From Cynocephalus volans (lineage: Eukaryota; Chordata; Mammalia; Dermoptera; Cynocephalidae), in NCBI RefSeq assembly GCF_027409185.1, contig NC_084462.1, positions 180,286,071-180,350,070 of the forward strand: DNA of 64,000 bases, read 5' to 3'. The notes under the pieces are model-generated. The model was given only the letters and a program-made list of their open reading frames with translations, made no database searches and was not told where the DNA came from. Position numbers and translations under genes: made by a program. Positions 11,180 through 23,118 of the stretch are shown one piece after another (the stretch's first letter is position 1; every line of letters starts with the position of its first letter).

Positions 11180-11659
11180 ACACGATGAGGAAACTAGTGT
11201 AGACCTTTTGATCCTGTGGATACCAATTAGGAATATTCAAGAATGTTATTTTTGCTCTTTTTGCTCATGAATTTTCATTCTATTTTTATAATTGGATCAA
11301 TGAAAGACTCAAATAAACAAATATATAAGTCAACAAAGAGGATGAGGCATTGTCCAATTGTGAAAATACATGTGGGACATAAAATATATATATTAAAAAA
11401 AAACAGTAAAGTTTGTTAAGAAATAAATGGCTCAAGTATGTTACCTCATTGTCTGAGGATGGTAGATACACTAAAAGTAATGGCCTATGTCCTTGTTTAG
11501 GCCAGGGCTATGTTCAATATTGTTTGTTTTATTAAGAAAAAATGATCATCACAATTTAATACATGCTTTAAATGATGAGTAAAATGAAAGAAAAAATGCA
11601 AGGATAAACGGACAGAGTATTTTAAACTTTTTATCATCTCTTCTGCCTTATGCTTGCAG

Positions 11660-11746
11660 AATGGATGCTCCCAAGGTGACTCCGGCATTTTTCCGCGGGC
11701 ACATACTCTACGGTTGCTTCTATGTGTTGGGAGCATAGACACCAAC
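11660..11746 (+). ncRNA. MEG8-like exon
   Basis: The acceptor TATGCTTGCAG is followed by AATGGATGCTCC, and the donor is GTGAGTAGAG. It keeps GTTGCTTCTATGTGTTGGG. Confidence 0.6.
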
Positions 11747-12072
11747 GTGAGTAGAGTCAAAGTTCTCTTCTTGGTTTGGGTGGTTTTTTAAAAGGTATTT
11801 ACTGTATCATTAAGAACATCAATTTAAGGAAACCCATCATGGCCCAATTATCAACATGGCATTGCCATGAAACATTATATTGATTAATCAATATTTACAA
11901 AATGAAGAGTTATCAATGAAAGAGTTATATCAATGTGGCAAATTATCCTGAAGATAATTATAAAGCATATCTTCCTCTTAAATGTTTGTGATTCATAGTT
12001 ATTTAATTATCATTAGTGAGAGGATGAATTAATAAACCAATGTATAAATTAATGGAGAGGAGGAGGGCCATC

Positions 12073-12147
12073 TTAGATAAATGATGGCCACTAGTGGCTT
12101 AGGAATCACAGATGACGAATACTTCGTGTCTGGAGCTCTGAGGTCCA
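12073..12147 (+). pseudogene. SNORD114-like copy with altered C box
   Basis: The D box and closing sequence (CTCTGAGGTCCA) are intact, but the C box reads ATGATGG and the 5' stem is TTAGAT, so both 5' elements are weakened. It has the C'-like GATGACGAATAC. Confidence 0.55.
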
Positions 12148-12630
12148 GCATAAAAGAAATCTAGTCTACTGCTTCTGTTGGCAGTGATCATATAGACAGA
12201 TTTATGAATATACAAGGATCATGTTCTTGCTTTTCGTGTACATGGATTTTCATTTATATTATTACAAATAGATCAATGAATCAATAAACAAATATAAATA
12301 AATAAACACATGACTGATTAAGGCACCCCCAAAATTATAAAAACATGTAGAGAGAGACCAGAGAAGCTATTAACATTCATATAGAAAATGTAAGTCCATC
12401 AAGAAATAAATGGTTCAAATGTATTTCCTCTAGCTAAGGATGTAGAGGTGATATAAATAATAACCAATATTCTTGTTCTGAGTATTAATTTTTTTTCTTA
12501 AGGGAAATTCAATATATGTTAATGAATAGATTAATAAAAACCTAATTGAATGATTGGGAGGTGGCATGGCAGGGTCAATGAAGAGAAGCTGTCAATCTTG
12601 TGATTGTCTCCTTTGCTTTGTACTCCTCAG

Positions 12631-12716
12631 AAGGGACGCCCTTGAGCAGATTTAAGGATTCTTCCGTGGCCACGAGCTCTGTGGTTGTCTCCTTTGTTGG
12701 GGATACAGATTCTCAC
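12631..12716 (+). ncRNA. MEG8-like exon
   Basis: The acceptor GTACTCCTCAG and donor GTGAGTAATAG are both consensus for the array. The body has GGCCACGAGCTCTGTGG. Confidence 0.65.
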
Positions 12717-12819
12717 GTGAGTAATAGTAATAGTTCTTTTAGTCTGAATGTTTTTTTAGAGCCAGGTGTAACCCAATGATAAATATACAATTGTATGAAA
12801 CATTGTTGGAGGCCAAAGC

Positions 12820-12899
12820 TGGACCAAGGATGATGAGCTGTCATCACCAATGACGTGTCGTGGGTGATGAATAACACCCGTCTGAAACGCAAAGGTCCC
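12820..12899 (+). pseudogene. SNORD114-like copy lacking the D box
   Basis: TGGACCAAGGATGATGAGC gives a good C box but a 2-3-nt longer stem spacer. The place of CTGA reads CAAA before GGTCCC. An upstream CTGA (in CGTCTGAAAC) is out of register with the stem. Confidence 0.5.
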
Positions 12900-13392
12900 A
12901 TGCAGAAGAAAATCTAGTCTGCCACCTCTGTTGGAAATGATCCTGCAGACAGATGTTGAGAATGCATAAGGATCATATTCTTGGTCTTTGTGTTCATGGA
13001 TTTTGATTGTATTTTTATAATTGGACATAATAAAATTATAAAACTTATAAACAAATAAATATGAATAGGTAAAGTATAATCAAATTATGAAAATATGTGG
13101 TGAAGCAAGAGAATCTATTCATATATATTAAAAACACTGAACTCGGTTAAGAAAGAAATGGTTCAAAGAGGTTACTTCTTTGGCTATTGACTGAAAGTAG
13201 TAATCGTTACTATTATTGTAAATAGATCAATGAAAGACTCAGTAAAGAAATAAATGAACAAATATGTGAAGTCTCGTCCAATTATAAAAATTAATAAGTA
13301 CCTAAATGAATGAGTACATGAAATGAAGAATGCGAAGGCTGTGAAGATAACGTATTAGCTTTTCTTCCTCCTTTTTGCTGCGAACTGCTCAG

Positions 13393-13448
13393 AAGGGATA
13401 CACGTGGGTGACTACGGGTGCCTCTCTGTTTGGCGTATTGAAACCCAT
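13393..13448 (+). ncRNA. MEG8-like exon, shortened
   Basis: The acceptor is GAACTGCTCAG and the donor GTGAGTAATAG. Its 56 nt reflect loss of the middle of the usual 81-87-nt body. Confidence 0.55.
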
Positions 13449-13891
13449 GTGAGTAATAGTCTCATGTTGTTTGAATGTGATGTTTTTGAAGGATATTCAC
13501 TCTCCATTTAAAAAGAGTGAAATATAGTCATTGAAAGCCATTCATGACACAATAATACATATAGAATTCATATCAAGCTATATCGATTTATATCAATGAA
13601 AGAATCGATAAACAAATGTATGTAAATAAATGTGAATAAGTGAAGTGGGATTGTACGGTCATGAAAATCATATGATGAGATTAAAAGAAACTATTAATCT
13701 ATGTTAAAGACAGCAAAGTCTATTAAGAAATAAATGATTAGAGGATGTTATCCTTTCGCTAAGGAAGGTATAGATGGTATATGTGTGTAGTGATGTTCTT
13801 GTTCTGTGTCAGTGGCAAGGTTGATGTTGTTGGTTTTCTAAAAAGAAACATTAATAAATATTTATCAAAAATAATAAATATCTAATGGCAG

Positions 13892-13911
13892 ACTAGAACT
13901 CTGATGTCCAG
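13892..13911 (+). pseudogene. snoRNA 3' remnant
   Basis: Only the last part of a 114-type copy survives (ACTAGAACTCTGATGTCCA). The C-box half has been replaced by AT-rich sequence. Confidence 0.45.
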
Positions 13912-14421
13912 CACAGTAAGAAAGCTAGTCTATTTACTCTCTTGGAAATGAATGTATGGTCAGATATTAGGAATATACAAAGATCTTGTTCTTTTATTTT
14001 GGATTCATGAATTTGATAGTAGTATTATAAATAGATCAGTGATGGAACTGTTAAATATATAAATCAATAAGTATGACATTATATTATAGAGAGTGAAGCA
14101 TTTTTCAATTATCAGTATATGTGCTCAGGCCAGAAATATTATTAATATATAAGTTGAGAACACTGATTTCCATTAAGAGATAAATGAATGAAAGTGTGTT
14201 ACCTCGTTGTTTAAGGAACACATGGATAGTGATAAATAAAAGTCAGCTTTATTAGGGTGAGTCAGCCCAAGTCGACACTGTATGTCTTGCCCAGAAAGTA
14301 TATATGATGTAAAAAAAAAAAAATGAATACCTAAATGACTGAGTAAAATAAATGTGGAAAGCAAGATTCAGTAGAGATAAGTTCCTAATTTTTTTCTTAT
14401 CAACTGTTCTGTGCTCCCCAG

Positions 14422-14512
14422 AATGGATGCACTGGAGCTGATTTAATGATTCTTCCCTAGCCACAAGATAGATGCATGGTTGCCTCTATATGTTTAGTGT
14501 ATAGAAACCAAT
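14422..14512 (+). ncRNA. MEG8-like exon
   Basis: The acceptor GTGCTCCCCAG is followed by AATGGATGCACTGG, and the donor is GTGAGTTTTC. At 91 nt it is one of the longest, with an extra AGATAGATGC near the middle. Confidence 0.58.
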
Positions 14513-14963
14513 GTGAGTTTTCTTTATTTGAAAAGTAGGAAATATAATCAAAGAAAGCCAACTGTGGCCTATTGATAGGGAATTGATGTGTTGCATTATA
14601 TTGATTAATCCACATATGAAATCTTGAGGGTGAGTAATGTGCAATCAAAATCTCATGTTGTACTCCTTAAATATGTGCAATTTTTATTTAAAATAATTTT
14701 AAAATGAAAAATTAATGTACAACTATAAATAAGTAAAGATGAAGAGGTTGAAGCATTGTCCATTTGTGAAAAAATGAGACAAGATAAATACTAATATATA
14801 GTGAAAACACTACATCAATTTAGAAATAAATGGTTCAGAGGTATTACCTCTAGCAAGTGATGATACAGTTACTATAAATAAGGGCCAGTATTCTTGTTCT
14901 GTATTAGAGGCATTTGATGAAGTTTGTTTTTCTTAAGAGAGCATGAAATTTCTTTGTTCTTAG

Positions 14964-15040
14964 GATGGACACCCTCATGCTGAGGTCCTTGCTGACCGAT
15001 CTCTATGGCTGACTCCTTGTGGAGGAGCAAGAAGACCAGT
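14964..15040 (+). ncRNA. MEG8-like exon
   Basis: The acceptor is TTTGTTCTTAG and the donor GTGAGTGACAG. The preceding intron is only about 450 nt and has no snoRNA. Confidence 0.55.
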
Positions 15041-15240
15041 GTGAGTGACAGCCAGGGTTCTCCTCTTGGTTTGTCTAATTTGTTTAGGGTCATCTAAAAA
15101 AGTAGAACTCATGCAAGTAGAGAGTGCAAAGGGTACAAAATTTCATTTAGACAGGAGAAATAAGTTTAGAGATCTGTTGTACCGCACAGTAGCTATGGTT
15201 AATAATGATGTATTTTATATTTTAAAATTGCTAAAAGCAT

Positions 15241-15412
15241 AGATTTTTAAATGTTCTCACTACAGAAAATGATAAGGATTTGAAGGGATGGATACGTTCA
15301 ATTAGCTTTATTTAATCATTTCACAGTGTAAACATGTATCAAAACACCACATTGTATCCCATAAGTATACATATAATTGTTATTTGTTAATTAACAGTAA
15401 AAAGATATTTTC
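15241..15412. repeat. L1-type 3'-end-like sequence
   Basis: CTAAAAGCATAGATTTTTAA, CACCACATTGTATCCCATAA and ATACATATAATTGTTATTTG have the style of an old L1 3' untranslated region. They interrupt unit sequence between the exons at 14964 and 15437. The assignment is by eye. Confidence 0.4.
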
Positions 15413-15436
15413 TTTGCTCTGCTGTATACTTCTCAG

Positions 15437-15523
15437 AATGGACACTGCTGAGCTGGTTGAAGTGTTCTGCCATGTTCAACGAGCTCCATGGCGGCCTGTG
15501 TATGCACGAGCATTAAGTCCACT
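15437..15523 (+). ncRNA. MEG8-like exon
   Basis: The acceptor is ATACTTCTCAG and the donor GTGAGTAATAG, giving an 87-nt exon with AACGAGCTCCATGGCGGCC. Confidence 0.6.
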
Positions 15524-15896
15524 GTGAGTAATAGTCTAAGTTCTTGTTCTGCTTTGGGTCATTTGTTTGAGGGTAATCATGGTATTGTTAAAAAGTATTG
15601 AATATAAGAAAAAGTCTACTAAAACTCTAAAAAAAAAAGTATTGAATATAATATAAAAGCCGACCATGGCACAATTTTTAACTATGATGTTATGTTGATT
15701 AATTGATAATATGCAACATTGCGGTCAATTAATAAAAGACATATATTCTGTGTGAGAAATGATCCTATATCGACGTTAGCGATTTTTGAGGCTCTTATTT
15801 TTGGGCTTTGTGAATGATATGCTTATTTTATTATTAATGAATTAATGATTTGTTCAAACAAATGTAGAAACAAATGAAGAAAAAGAGACCCAAATA

Positions 15897-15970
15897 TGGA
15901 CCAATGATGATCACTGGTGGCATTTGAGTCGTGGACGATGAATACTGTGTGTCTGAAACTCTGAGGTCCA
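15897..15970 (+). ncRNA. SNORD114: C/D box snoRNA, SNORD114-like
   Basis: 74 nt with a perfect TGGACC/GGTCCA stem, C box ATGATGA directly after CCA, D box CTGA and an internal GACGATGAATAC. It is the first fully conserved copy after about 4.7 kb of damaged ones. Confidence 0.87.
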
Positions 15971-16455
15971 GCACAAAACACAATTAGTCAATGCTTTCTG
16001 TTGGAATAATCCTATCAGATATCAAATATACAAAGATATTCTTGCTTTGGATTCATGGGTTTATGTTTATCATTATTGGATTGAGGGTAGCCCAATTAAA
16101 CAAGTATAAGTAAAAGAGGAAGTTGAATTGTTGTCCCTCTATAAATATGCATATGTGTGTTAATGCAAAAAATATTATTCCTGATAATTTTGAGCATTGA
16201 TGCCCCTTAAGAAATAAGTGGATCATGGGTACCACCTTGTTACTCAAGGTTCACATGGACTCTATGAAGCGGGAGTCAGTTTTATCTTCTGGGTGGATCT
16301 CAAGTTTGAGGTTGTTCCTTTTATTACAATAAAAAAAAAATCCCCATTATGAAAAAATAATCAATAAATAACTGAATAAAGAAAATGTGGGAAGGAAGGA
16401 TCAGTGGAGATAAGGTCTTAAATTTTTATCATCTGTTTTGCTTTATGTCCTGCAG

Positions 16456-16538
16456 AATGGATGCTCTTGTGTGCACTTAAGCATTCCCGGTCACAAGTTC
16501 TGTGGTTGCCTTTCTTTGTTAGGAGCCTGGAGAACAAG
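16456..16538 (+). ncRNA. MEG8-like exon
   Basis: The acceptor is TATGTCCTGCAG and the donor GTGAGTAATAA. The 3' end GGAGCCTGGAGAACAAG is shared with the exon at 24353. Confidence 0.6.
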
Positions 16539-16878
16539 GTGAGTAATAAAGTTCATGTCTTTATTTGAAAGGTTTTCCTTTTTTTGAAGGGTGTTCGTTA
16601 TATCATTAATGTGTGAAGTACTATCCAAAAGGCCAACTGTGGCCAATGACATATGTGATATTGGTATGAAGCAGGAAGCATTACACACTTATGACGCATT
16701 CAGAATAATTCATGAAAGATCAAACTGACAAATGACTATATAGACAGATGTAGAATATTCAATGCTCTTATTTCTTTGATTTTTGTGAGTCATAGGAGCT
16801 ATACAATTAATATTAGGGAACTTATGAGTTAATGAATAAACAAATGTGGATCAGCATTAAGTACAAGAGTCCCAAGCC

Positions 16879-16946
16879 TGGACAAATGATAAGTGGTGAC
16901 ATATGAGTCATATCTGATGAATACATGTCTGGAATTCTGAGGTTTC
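16879..16946 (+). pseudogene. SNORD114-like copy with altered C box and stem
   Basis: The C box is ATGATAA and the end is CTGAGGTTTCA, so the box and the closing stem are both degraded. The core ATATGAGTCATATCTGATGA is still 114-like. Confidence 0.5.
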
Positions 16947-17341
16947 ATAAGGAAGGAAATATAGTGTATCGCTCTGTTTGAAGTGATCTGATACGTTCTG
17001 GGAATGCAGAAAGACTGAGATAATCCAGTCCAATCCCTTTGTTTGAAAGGATCTTATAGACAGATGCCAGGGAAATATAAGAATCTTGTTTTTTTAAATT
17101 TTTGTTTAAGAATTTTAAAAATTAAGGTTGCAGTGGCAGAATAAATCCACATGTATATTGAGTGAAGTTGCAGAGGGTGAAGCATTGTTCATTGTTGAAA
17201 CTTATGGTAAGGAAAAATAATACTAATATAAATTGAAATGGATAGATAATCAATGATTGAGCAAATGAAAACTGAACTACAGGGATCAATGGAGAGAGTG
17301 TCTCAATCTTGTTTTCATCTGCTCTGCTTTGGACTTCTCAG

Positions 17342-17417
17342 GATTGATAAACCTGAACTGATGTAAGCGTCCACGAGCTCAGCAGTTGCCCCTGTGCGTG
17401 GAAGCACGGAGATGGAC
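17342..17417 (+). ncRNA. MEG8-like exon
   Basis: The acceptor is TGGACTTCTCAG and the donor GTGAGGACTAG, which departs from the usual GTGAGTAAT. Confidence 0.52.
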
Positions 17418-17770
17418 GTGAGGACTAGTCAGTGTTCTTGTTCGGGTTTGAGTGTGTCACTGTATTATTATAAAGATTAGGGTGTAATCAGTTAAGGCCA
17501 AGCATGACCTAACCTTAAAAATGGAATTGGTATGACGCATTATGTTGATTAACTTGTACAGTGTATGAAACACTGAGATCACTTAATAAAAGAGATTGAG
17601 TGTCTGTGGGAAATAATTTTATAGATAGTTGTTAAGAGATATTCAAGAATATTTTTTTTGCATTTTTGTGACTCTTTGGTATTTATTTATTTATTTGTTT
17701 ATTATTAGTTAATTGATGAGCTAATCAATCAACAAATGCAAACTTGAATGAAGAAAAAGAGAGCCAAATC

Positions 17771-17843
17771 TGGACCAACGCTGAAGGCTGGTGATGTATA
17801 AGTTATGAATGATGAATATTTGTGTCTGGAACTCTGAGGTCTA
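17771..17843 (+). pseudogene. SNORD114-like copy without C box
   Basis: TGGACCAACGCTGAAGGC: the C box position reads CGCTGAA. The D box CTGAGGT and the internal AATGATGAATA are preserved. Confidence 0.5.
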
Positions 17844-18214
17844 TCATGAAAAGAAAGCTCGTTTATTCTCTCTGTTGGAATTGATCTTACAATATCAAAG
17901 ATCTTAATGTGTTTCATGGCTATTGATTGCATTTATTAATGCATATATCTAAACACGTGTGAATAAATAAAGAGAAATTGAACCAAGCATAGACTAACTG
18001 TAATCTATAATTTTATCCCGGTGTAGAAAAACATTCTTGGATTTTACTAGTGTTATTAAGATCAAAGAGGCACGTATTAAAAAATAGCATTTCTGTTCTA
18101 GATTTCTGGGAATGTAAAAATAAATAAGTGAGTAAATAAAACTTGGGAAGGTGGGGTAAATGTAGATAAGGTCTTAATTTTTTTTTAATCGAACGCTCTT
18201 CTTTGTAATTCTAG

Positions 18215-18301
18215 TATAGATGCACTTAAGATGATTCACGCGCTCTTCCACTGTCACAAGCTCTGTGGTTGCCTCTGTGCCTTGGGAGTATGGAGACCGA
18301 T
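18215..18301 (+). ncRNA. MEG8-like exon
   Basis: The acceptor is TTGTAATTCTAG and the donor GTGAGTAGTAA. The body has CACAAGCTCTGTGGTTGCC. Confidence 0.58.
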
Positions 18302-18644
18302 GTGAGTAGTAACGAAAGTTCTTGTCTTGGTTTGGGGGGTTTGTTTAAGGTTATCCACTTTATTATTAAAAAGTATGAGATATATAATCAAAGAAGACCA
18401 ACTTTAATGATAACGCGATAATGTGAAATTGATGTAAATAAAGTATTATGTAGATCAGTGGATATGAAAAATTGAAGATAATTCATTGAGGAGATACATT
18501 GATGTGAGATGATTCTGTCTTCAGAACAGGAATATCAAGGCTATTCTTGAATTTCTGTGCATAGTAGAATTTAAATTTATGAGTGAATTAATGAATTGAT
18601 CAGTAGACAATGTAGAAATCAATGGAGAAAAAGAGGACCAATCC

Positions 18645-18714
18645 TGGATCGATGATGAGATCTGGTGGCGTATGAGTCATGGACGATGAATACGTGGCTT
18701 GAATTCTGAGGTCC
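18645..18714 (+). ncRNA. SNORD114: C/D box snoRNA, SNORD114-like (GGATCG clade)
   Basis: About 70 nt, TGGATCGATGATGAG ... TACGTGGCTTGAA ... CTGAGGTCC. It belongs to the clade that includes 19580 and the tight series 27384-31333. The usual ATGTCTGGAACT before the D box is replaced by CGTGGCTTGAA, so the candidate guide segment differs from that of other 114 copies. Confidence 0.9.
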
Positions 18715-19164
18715 GTCACAGAAGAAATGAGGCCCATTCCCTCTGTTTCAAATGATGATATAGACAGATTTCAGAATTATAGAATGTATTTGTTTTTCCT
18801 TGTAGTTATAAATTTTTTTTCTATTTTTACAATTGGATCAATGTGAGAATGAATGAACAAATAAATAAATAAAGATATAATGGGTGAAGCATTGTCCAAT
18901 TATAAAAATATGTGCTGAGGGAAAGAACCCTTGGTAATATATATTGAAAACTGTGAAGTTCACTATCACCTCTTTGAGTAAGGATGTCTTAGACAGTATA
19001 ATTTATAGACAATGTTCTGGGTCAGTGGCAAACTCACAACTTTATTTTCTTAAGAAAAAATGAAATGAATATATTCCAGATAATTGCCTTAAATGACTGA
19101 CTTACTAATGATAGATGAAAAAAATGGTCAATTTTGTTTCTGTCTTCTGCTCTGTACTCCTCAG

Positions 19165-19246
19165 AATGGACGCACTTGTGCTGATTTAAGGATCCTTCTA
19201 CAGTCACGTGCTCTGTTTACATCAGGCTTAGGGAGATGTACCCAAT
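19165..19246 (+). ncRNA. MEG8-like exon
   Basis: The acceptor is TGTACTCCTCAG and the donor GTGAGTAACAG. The body CTTGTGCTGATTTAAGGATC is close to the consensus of the younger units. Confidence 0.68.
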
Positions 19247-19579
19247 GTGAGTAACAGTCAAAGTTCTTGGGTGGTTTGTTTAATAAGAATATTTAATATA
19301 TTAATAAAAATGTGTAATATAATCAAAGATGACCAACTGCATCCCGGTGATAGATATGGGAGCGTTATGAAGTATTTTCTTTGTAATGCATATGTGGAAA
19401 ATGGAGGATAATTAATAAAACAGATATATCAATGTTAGAATGATTCTGAATACATAGTAGGAATATGAACACTGCTCTTCAGATTTATTGAATCATAGGG
19501 ACTTAAAAGTTTAATTAGGGAATAAATGAATTGATTAATTGATAAGGTAAAAACTATTGGAGAAAAAGAGGACCAATCC

Positions 19580-19650
19580 CGGATCGATGATGACTGCTGG
19601 TGGCGTATGAGTCACGGACGATGAATACGTGGCTTGAACTCTGAGGTCCG
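19580..19650 (+). ncRNA. SNORD114: C/D box snoRNA, SNORD114-like (GGATCG clade)
   Basis: C and D boxes are intact. The first base is C (CGGATC) and the last is G (GGTCCG), so the outer pair is C-G rather than T-A, a compensatory change in the terminal stem. Confidence 0.9.
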
Positions 19651-20134
19651 TCCCCAGACAGATGTGATCCATTCCCTCTGTTTCAAATGATTCTTATAGA
19701 TGGATGTCAGGAATATGGAATGTATTTGCTTTTGGTCTTTGTGTTTGACTACTTTCACTCTATTTTTATAATTGGTCAATGTGAGAATTAATAAATTAAT
19801 ATATATAAATACATAAAGACGGATGAGATTAAGTATTTTCTAATTATAAAAGTATGTGGTGAGGCAAGAAATGCTATTAATATATATTGAGACAGCGAAG
19901 TCCAAAGAGAAATTAATGATATGTGTCTGTCACCTCTTTGACTAATTATGATACAATGTTCAAATTCTTGATCTGTTGCAAGATCAAAAGTATTCATTTT
20001 CTTAACAGAGAGTGAAATAGATATAGTCGCTGCAATGACTGCGTAAATACCTAATTAAATGAAGGTGAAAAGCAGGAATCAATAGTGAGAATGTGCCAAT
20101 TTTGTTATCATTTCCTCTGCTCTGTACTCCTCAG

Positions 20135-20216
20135 AATGTATGCACTTGTGCTGATTTAAGGATTCTTCTATGGTCGCATGCTGTTTGCAACAGACTTAGG
20201 AACATATGAGACCTGT
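20135..20216 (+). ncRNA. MEG8-like exon
   Basis: The acceptor is TGTACTCCTCAG and the donor GTGAGTAACAG. It is very similar to the exon at 19165, one unit of 970 bp away. Confidence 0.68.
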
Positions 20217-20553
20217 GTGAGTAACAGTCAACGGTTTTGTCTTGGTATGGGTGGTTTGCTTTAGAGTATTCAATGCTTTATTTAAAAGTGTGTAATATAA
20301 TCAAAGATAGCCAACTGTATTCCAGTGATAGATATGGAAGCAATATGAAGTATTCTGTTGATAATGCATGGAAAATCTGAGGATAATTAATGAAACAGAT
20401 AGATCGATGTTAGAATGATTCTACGTACAAATTAGGACTATGAAGGCTATTCTTGGGGTTTTGTGAACCATAGGGCTTAAAATCATTATTAATGAATTAA
20501 TGAATCAATCAACAGGCAAGGTAGAAGTGAATGGACAAAAAGATGATCACTTC

Positions 20554-20624
20554 TGGATCGATGATGACATCTGGTAGCATATGAGTCACATACGATGAAT
20601 ACGTGTCTGGAACTCTCAGGTCCA
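20554..20624 (+). pseudogene. SNORD114-like copy with D box mutated
   Basis: The stem TGGATC/GGTCCA and C box ATGATGA are perfect, but the D box reads CTCA instead of CTGA. A single base separates it from its functional-looking neighbours. It may be a recent loss, or still weakly processed. Confidence 0.6.
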
Positions 20625-21146
20625 TCGCTAAAGAAATCTGCCTCATTCCTTTTTTTTCAATGATCCTGTAGAAAGATGTCAGGGATATGCAATGTATTTG
20701 TTTTTGGGTTTTGTATTCATTCATTTTCATCCTCTATAATTGGATCAGTGAAATAATTTATACGTACACATATATACTCTATATAAGTAAATAAATTAAT
20801 TAATTAAAAAATATGAAGTTGCTGAAGCATTGTCCATTTATAAAATAAGTTGTGAGGCCACATATACTGTTATTACGTATTGAAAATATTGGAATCCCAT
20901 AAGAAATAAGTGTTATATCACTGTAACCTTTTCGGCTAAGGATAATGTAGACAGTATAATAGATTCTATTCAACATCTGTATCAAGGAAAGTTGCAAGTT
21001 GTTCATTTTCTTAAGATGAAATAAAATAAATATTTTCCAAATAATGATTTCCTAAATGATCGACTAAAGGAAAGATGATAAGCAACGATCAAGGAGATCG
21101 AGATCAAAAATCAATTTTTTAATGATCTCTGCTCTGTAATCCTCAG

Positions 21147-21233
21147 AATGAACACTTCCGAGCTGATTTCTGTGCCGTTCCATGGTCACGAGCTCTCCAG
21201 TTGCATGTGTGTGTGAGGATCATGAAGACCAAG
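21147..21233 (+). ncRNA. MEG8-like exon
   Basis: The acceptor is TGTAATCCTCAG and the donor GTGAGTATTAG. The body has GGTCACGAGCTCTCCAG. Confidence 0.62.
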
Positions 21234-21556
21234 GTGAGTATTAGTCAACACTCTTGTTTTGAGTGCTTTTTAAAAGGTATTTGTTATATTATTAAAAAGT
21301 ATTAAACATAATCAAGGCAAATCACAATAGTGTTAAATATCATATTGACCTGAAGCATTAGATCGATTACTCCATGTATAAAACTGAGCTCAGTTAATGA
21401 AAAGAACTTGATCTCTGTGGAAATGATTGTATAGACGAATGTTAGGGATATTCAAGAATCTTATTTTTCTTTTTTTCAGAAATGTATGTATATTTCTTAA
21501 TTAATGAATAAATCAATAAAGAAATGTAGGTGGCAGTAGAAACAGAAGGCCCGTCC

Positions 21557-21635
21557 TGGACCAGTGGTGACCACTGGTGGCGAATGGTATGGGTCACGCA
21601 TGATGAATACCACGTGTCTGGAACTCTGAGGTCCA
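21557..21635 (+). pseudogene. SNORD114-like copy with C box change
   Basis: 79 nt. The terminal stem TGGACC/GGTCCA and D box are intact, and the core GGTGGCGAATGGTATGGGTC is longer than usual. The C box reads GTGGTGA, one base off. It could still be functional. Confidence 0.55.
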
Positions 21636-22095
21636 ACACACACGAAATCTAGTCCGTTCCTCCTTCCTAAAGGGATCCTATGCACAGATGCCAGGATATA
21701 CAAGCATCTTGTTTTTAATATTTGTGTTCATAAATTTAAAAAATATTGTGAAAGAATCAAGGGCAGAATGAATGAAGAAATGTGTAAATGAATAGAGATA
21801 AAGAGAATGAATCAGTGTTTATTGCTAAAATATGTAGAAAGAAAAATAGATATTAATATAAATTGGAATGGACAATATATGGGTGAAGTGCACTATGTCT
21901 AGGATTAAGCATGACAAGACAGTGATAGGTAACAGTTATTACCCTCAGTCAGCTGGAAGTTTAAAGTTTACTATTAAGAGAAAAGGAAATATTACCATTA
22001 TTAAAATAAAAATGATGATGCAAGTGAATGGGGGAATATATGGGTCAGTGAAGAGGATGTATCAGTTTTTGTCACCTCTGCTTTGTATTCTTTAG

Positions 22096-22172
22096 GATGG
22101 ATGCACCAAATTGATTTAAGAATTTGCTACCCTCGAGACTCGTGTTGCTTTTGTGTTTGGAGAAAGACCAAT
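22096..22172 (+). ncRNA. MEG8-like exon
   Basis: The acceptor is TGTATTCTTTAG and the donor GTGAGTAATAG. It has lost the GGTCACGAGCTCTG motif in the middle. Confidence 0.56.
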
Positions 22173-22503
22173 GTGAGTAATAGCCAAAATTCTCGTCTTT
22201 TGTGTACTTGATTAAAGGCATTCACAGTATTATTAAAAATTTTAATCAGAAGTTAACCATGATCCCATGATAAATAGGATATAGAACATTATATTTATTA
22301 ACTGACCACATGCCACATAAATGTGGATTCATAAAGGAGACACTTTCTAATGTGGAAAAGGATTCTATAGACAGATGTTAGGAATGTCAAGCATCATGTT
22401 CTTAGGTTTATGTGAATTGATTATGTTTTTATTTTATTATAAATGAATTATGATTTATTCTAAACAAATGTAGAAATGAATGAAAATTAGCAGGACATAA
22501 ACA

Positions 22504-22576
22504 TGGACTGATGATGATGGCTAGTGTCATATGGGCCATATATGATGAATAAAACATGTCGTGACTTTGATGTCCA
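22504..22576 (+). pseudogene. SNORD114-like copy with D box change
   Basis: The C box ATGATGA is intact after TGGACTG. The D box reads TTGA and the closing is TGTCCA, so the closing stem is also weaker. Confidence 0.52.
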
Positions 22577-23054
22577 ACACTAAAGGAATATAGTTCATTT
22601 TCTTGGTAGAAAGCATCCTGTAGACACATGTTAGAAATATACTGGAATCTTGGTTTTGGCCTTTGTGTTCATATATTTTTATTCTATTATTTTAACTGGA
22701 TCAATGAAGGAATCATTAAACAAATAAGTAATTGAAGTTTTGTTTGATTATAAAAATTTGTGGTGAGTCAAGAATCAGGATTAATATGTAACAAGAACAC
22801 TGAAGTCCAATTTGAGGTAAATGTTACATGAATGTTCCTTCTTTAGCTAAGGATGATATAGACAGTATAAGTTACAGACAATGTTCATGCTCTGGGTATG
22901 AATCTGTTCATCTTCTTAAGAGAAGAAAATATTCTGAATTAATTATTCCCTAAATAACTGACCAAATAAAGGTGAAAAGCAAGGATCCATGGAGAGATTG
23001 GCTCAGTTTTTTTTTTTTTCCTGTGATCTTCTGCTGTGGTCTGCACGCCTCATA

Positions 23055-23118
23055 ATGGACCCGTCTGGTTTAAGAACTCTGCATGGTCGTGAGCTCTGCA
23101 AGTTGCGTCTCTCTCAAA
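23055..23118 (+). pseudogene. MEG8-like exon with lost acceptor
   Basis: The exon body (AATGGACCCGTC ... GAGCTCTGCAAGTTGC) and donor GTGAGTAATG are present, but the acceptor reads CTCAT where others have CTCAG. This exon may be skipped. Confidence 0.5.
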
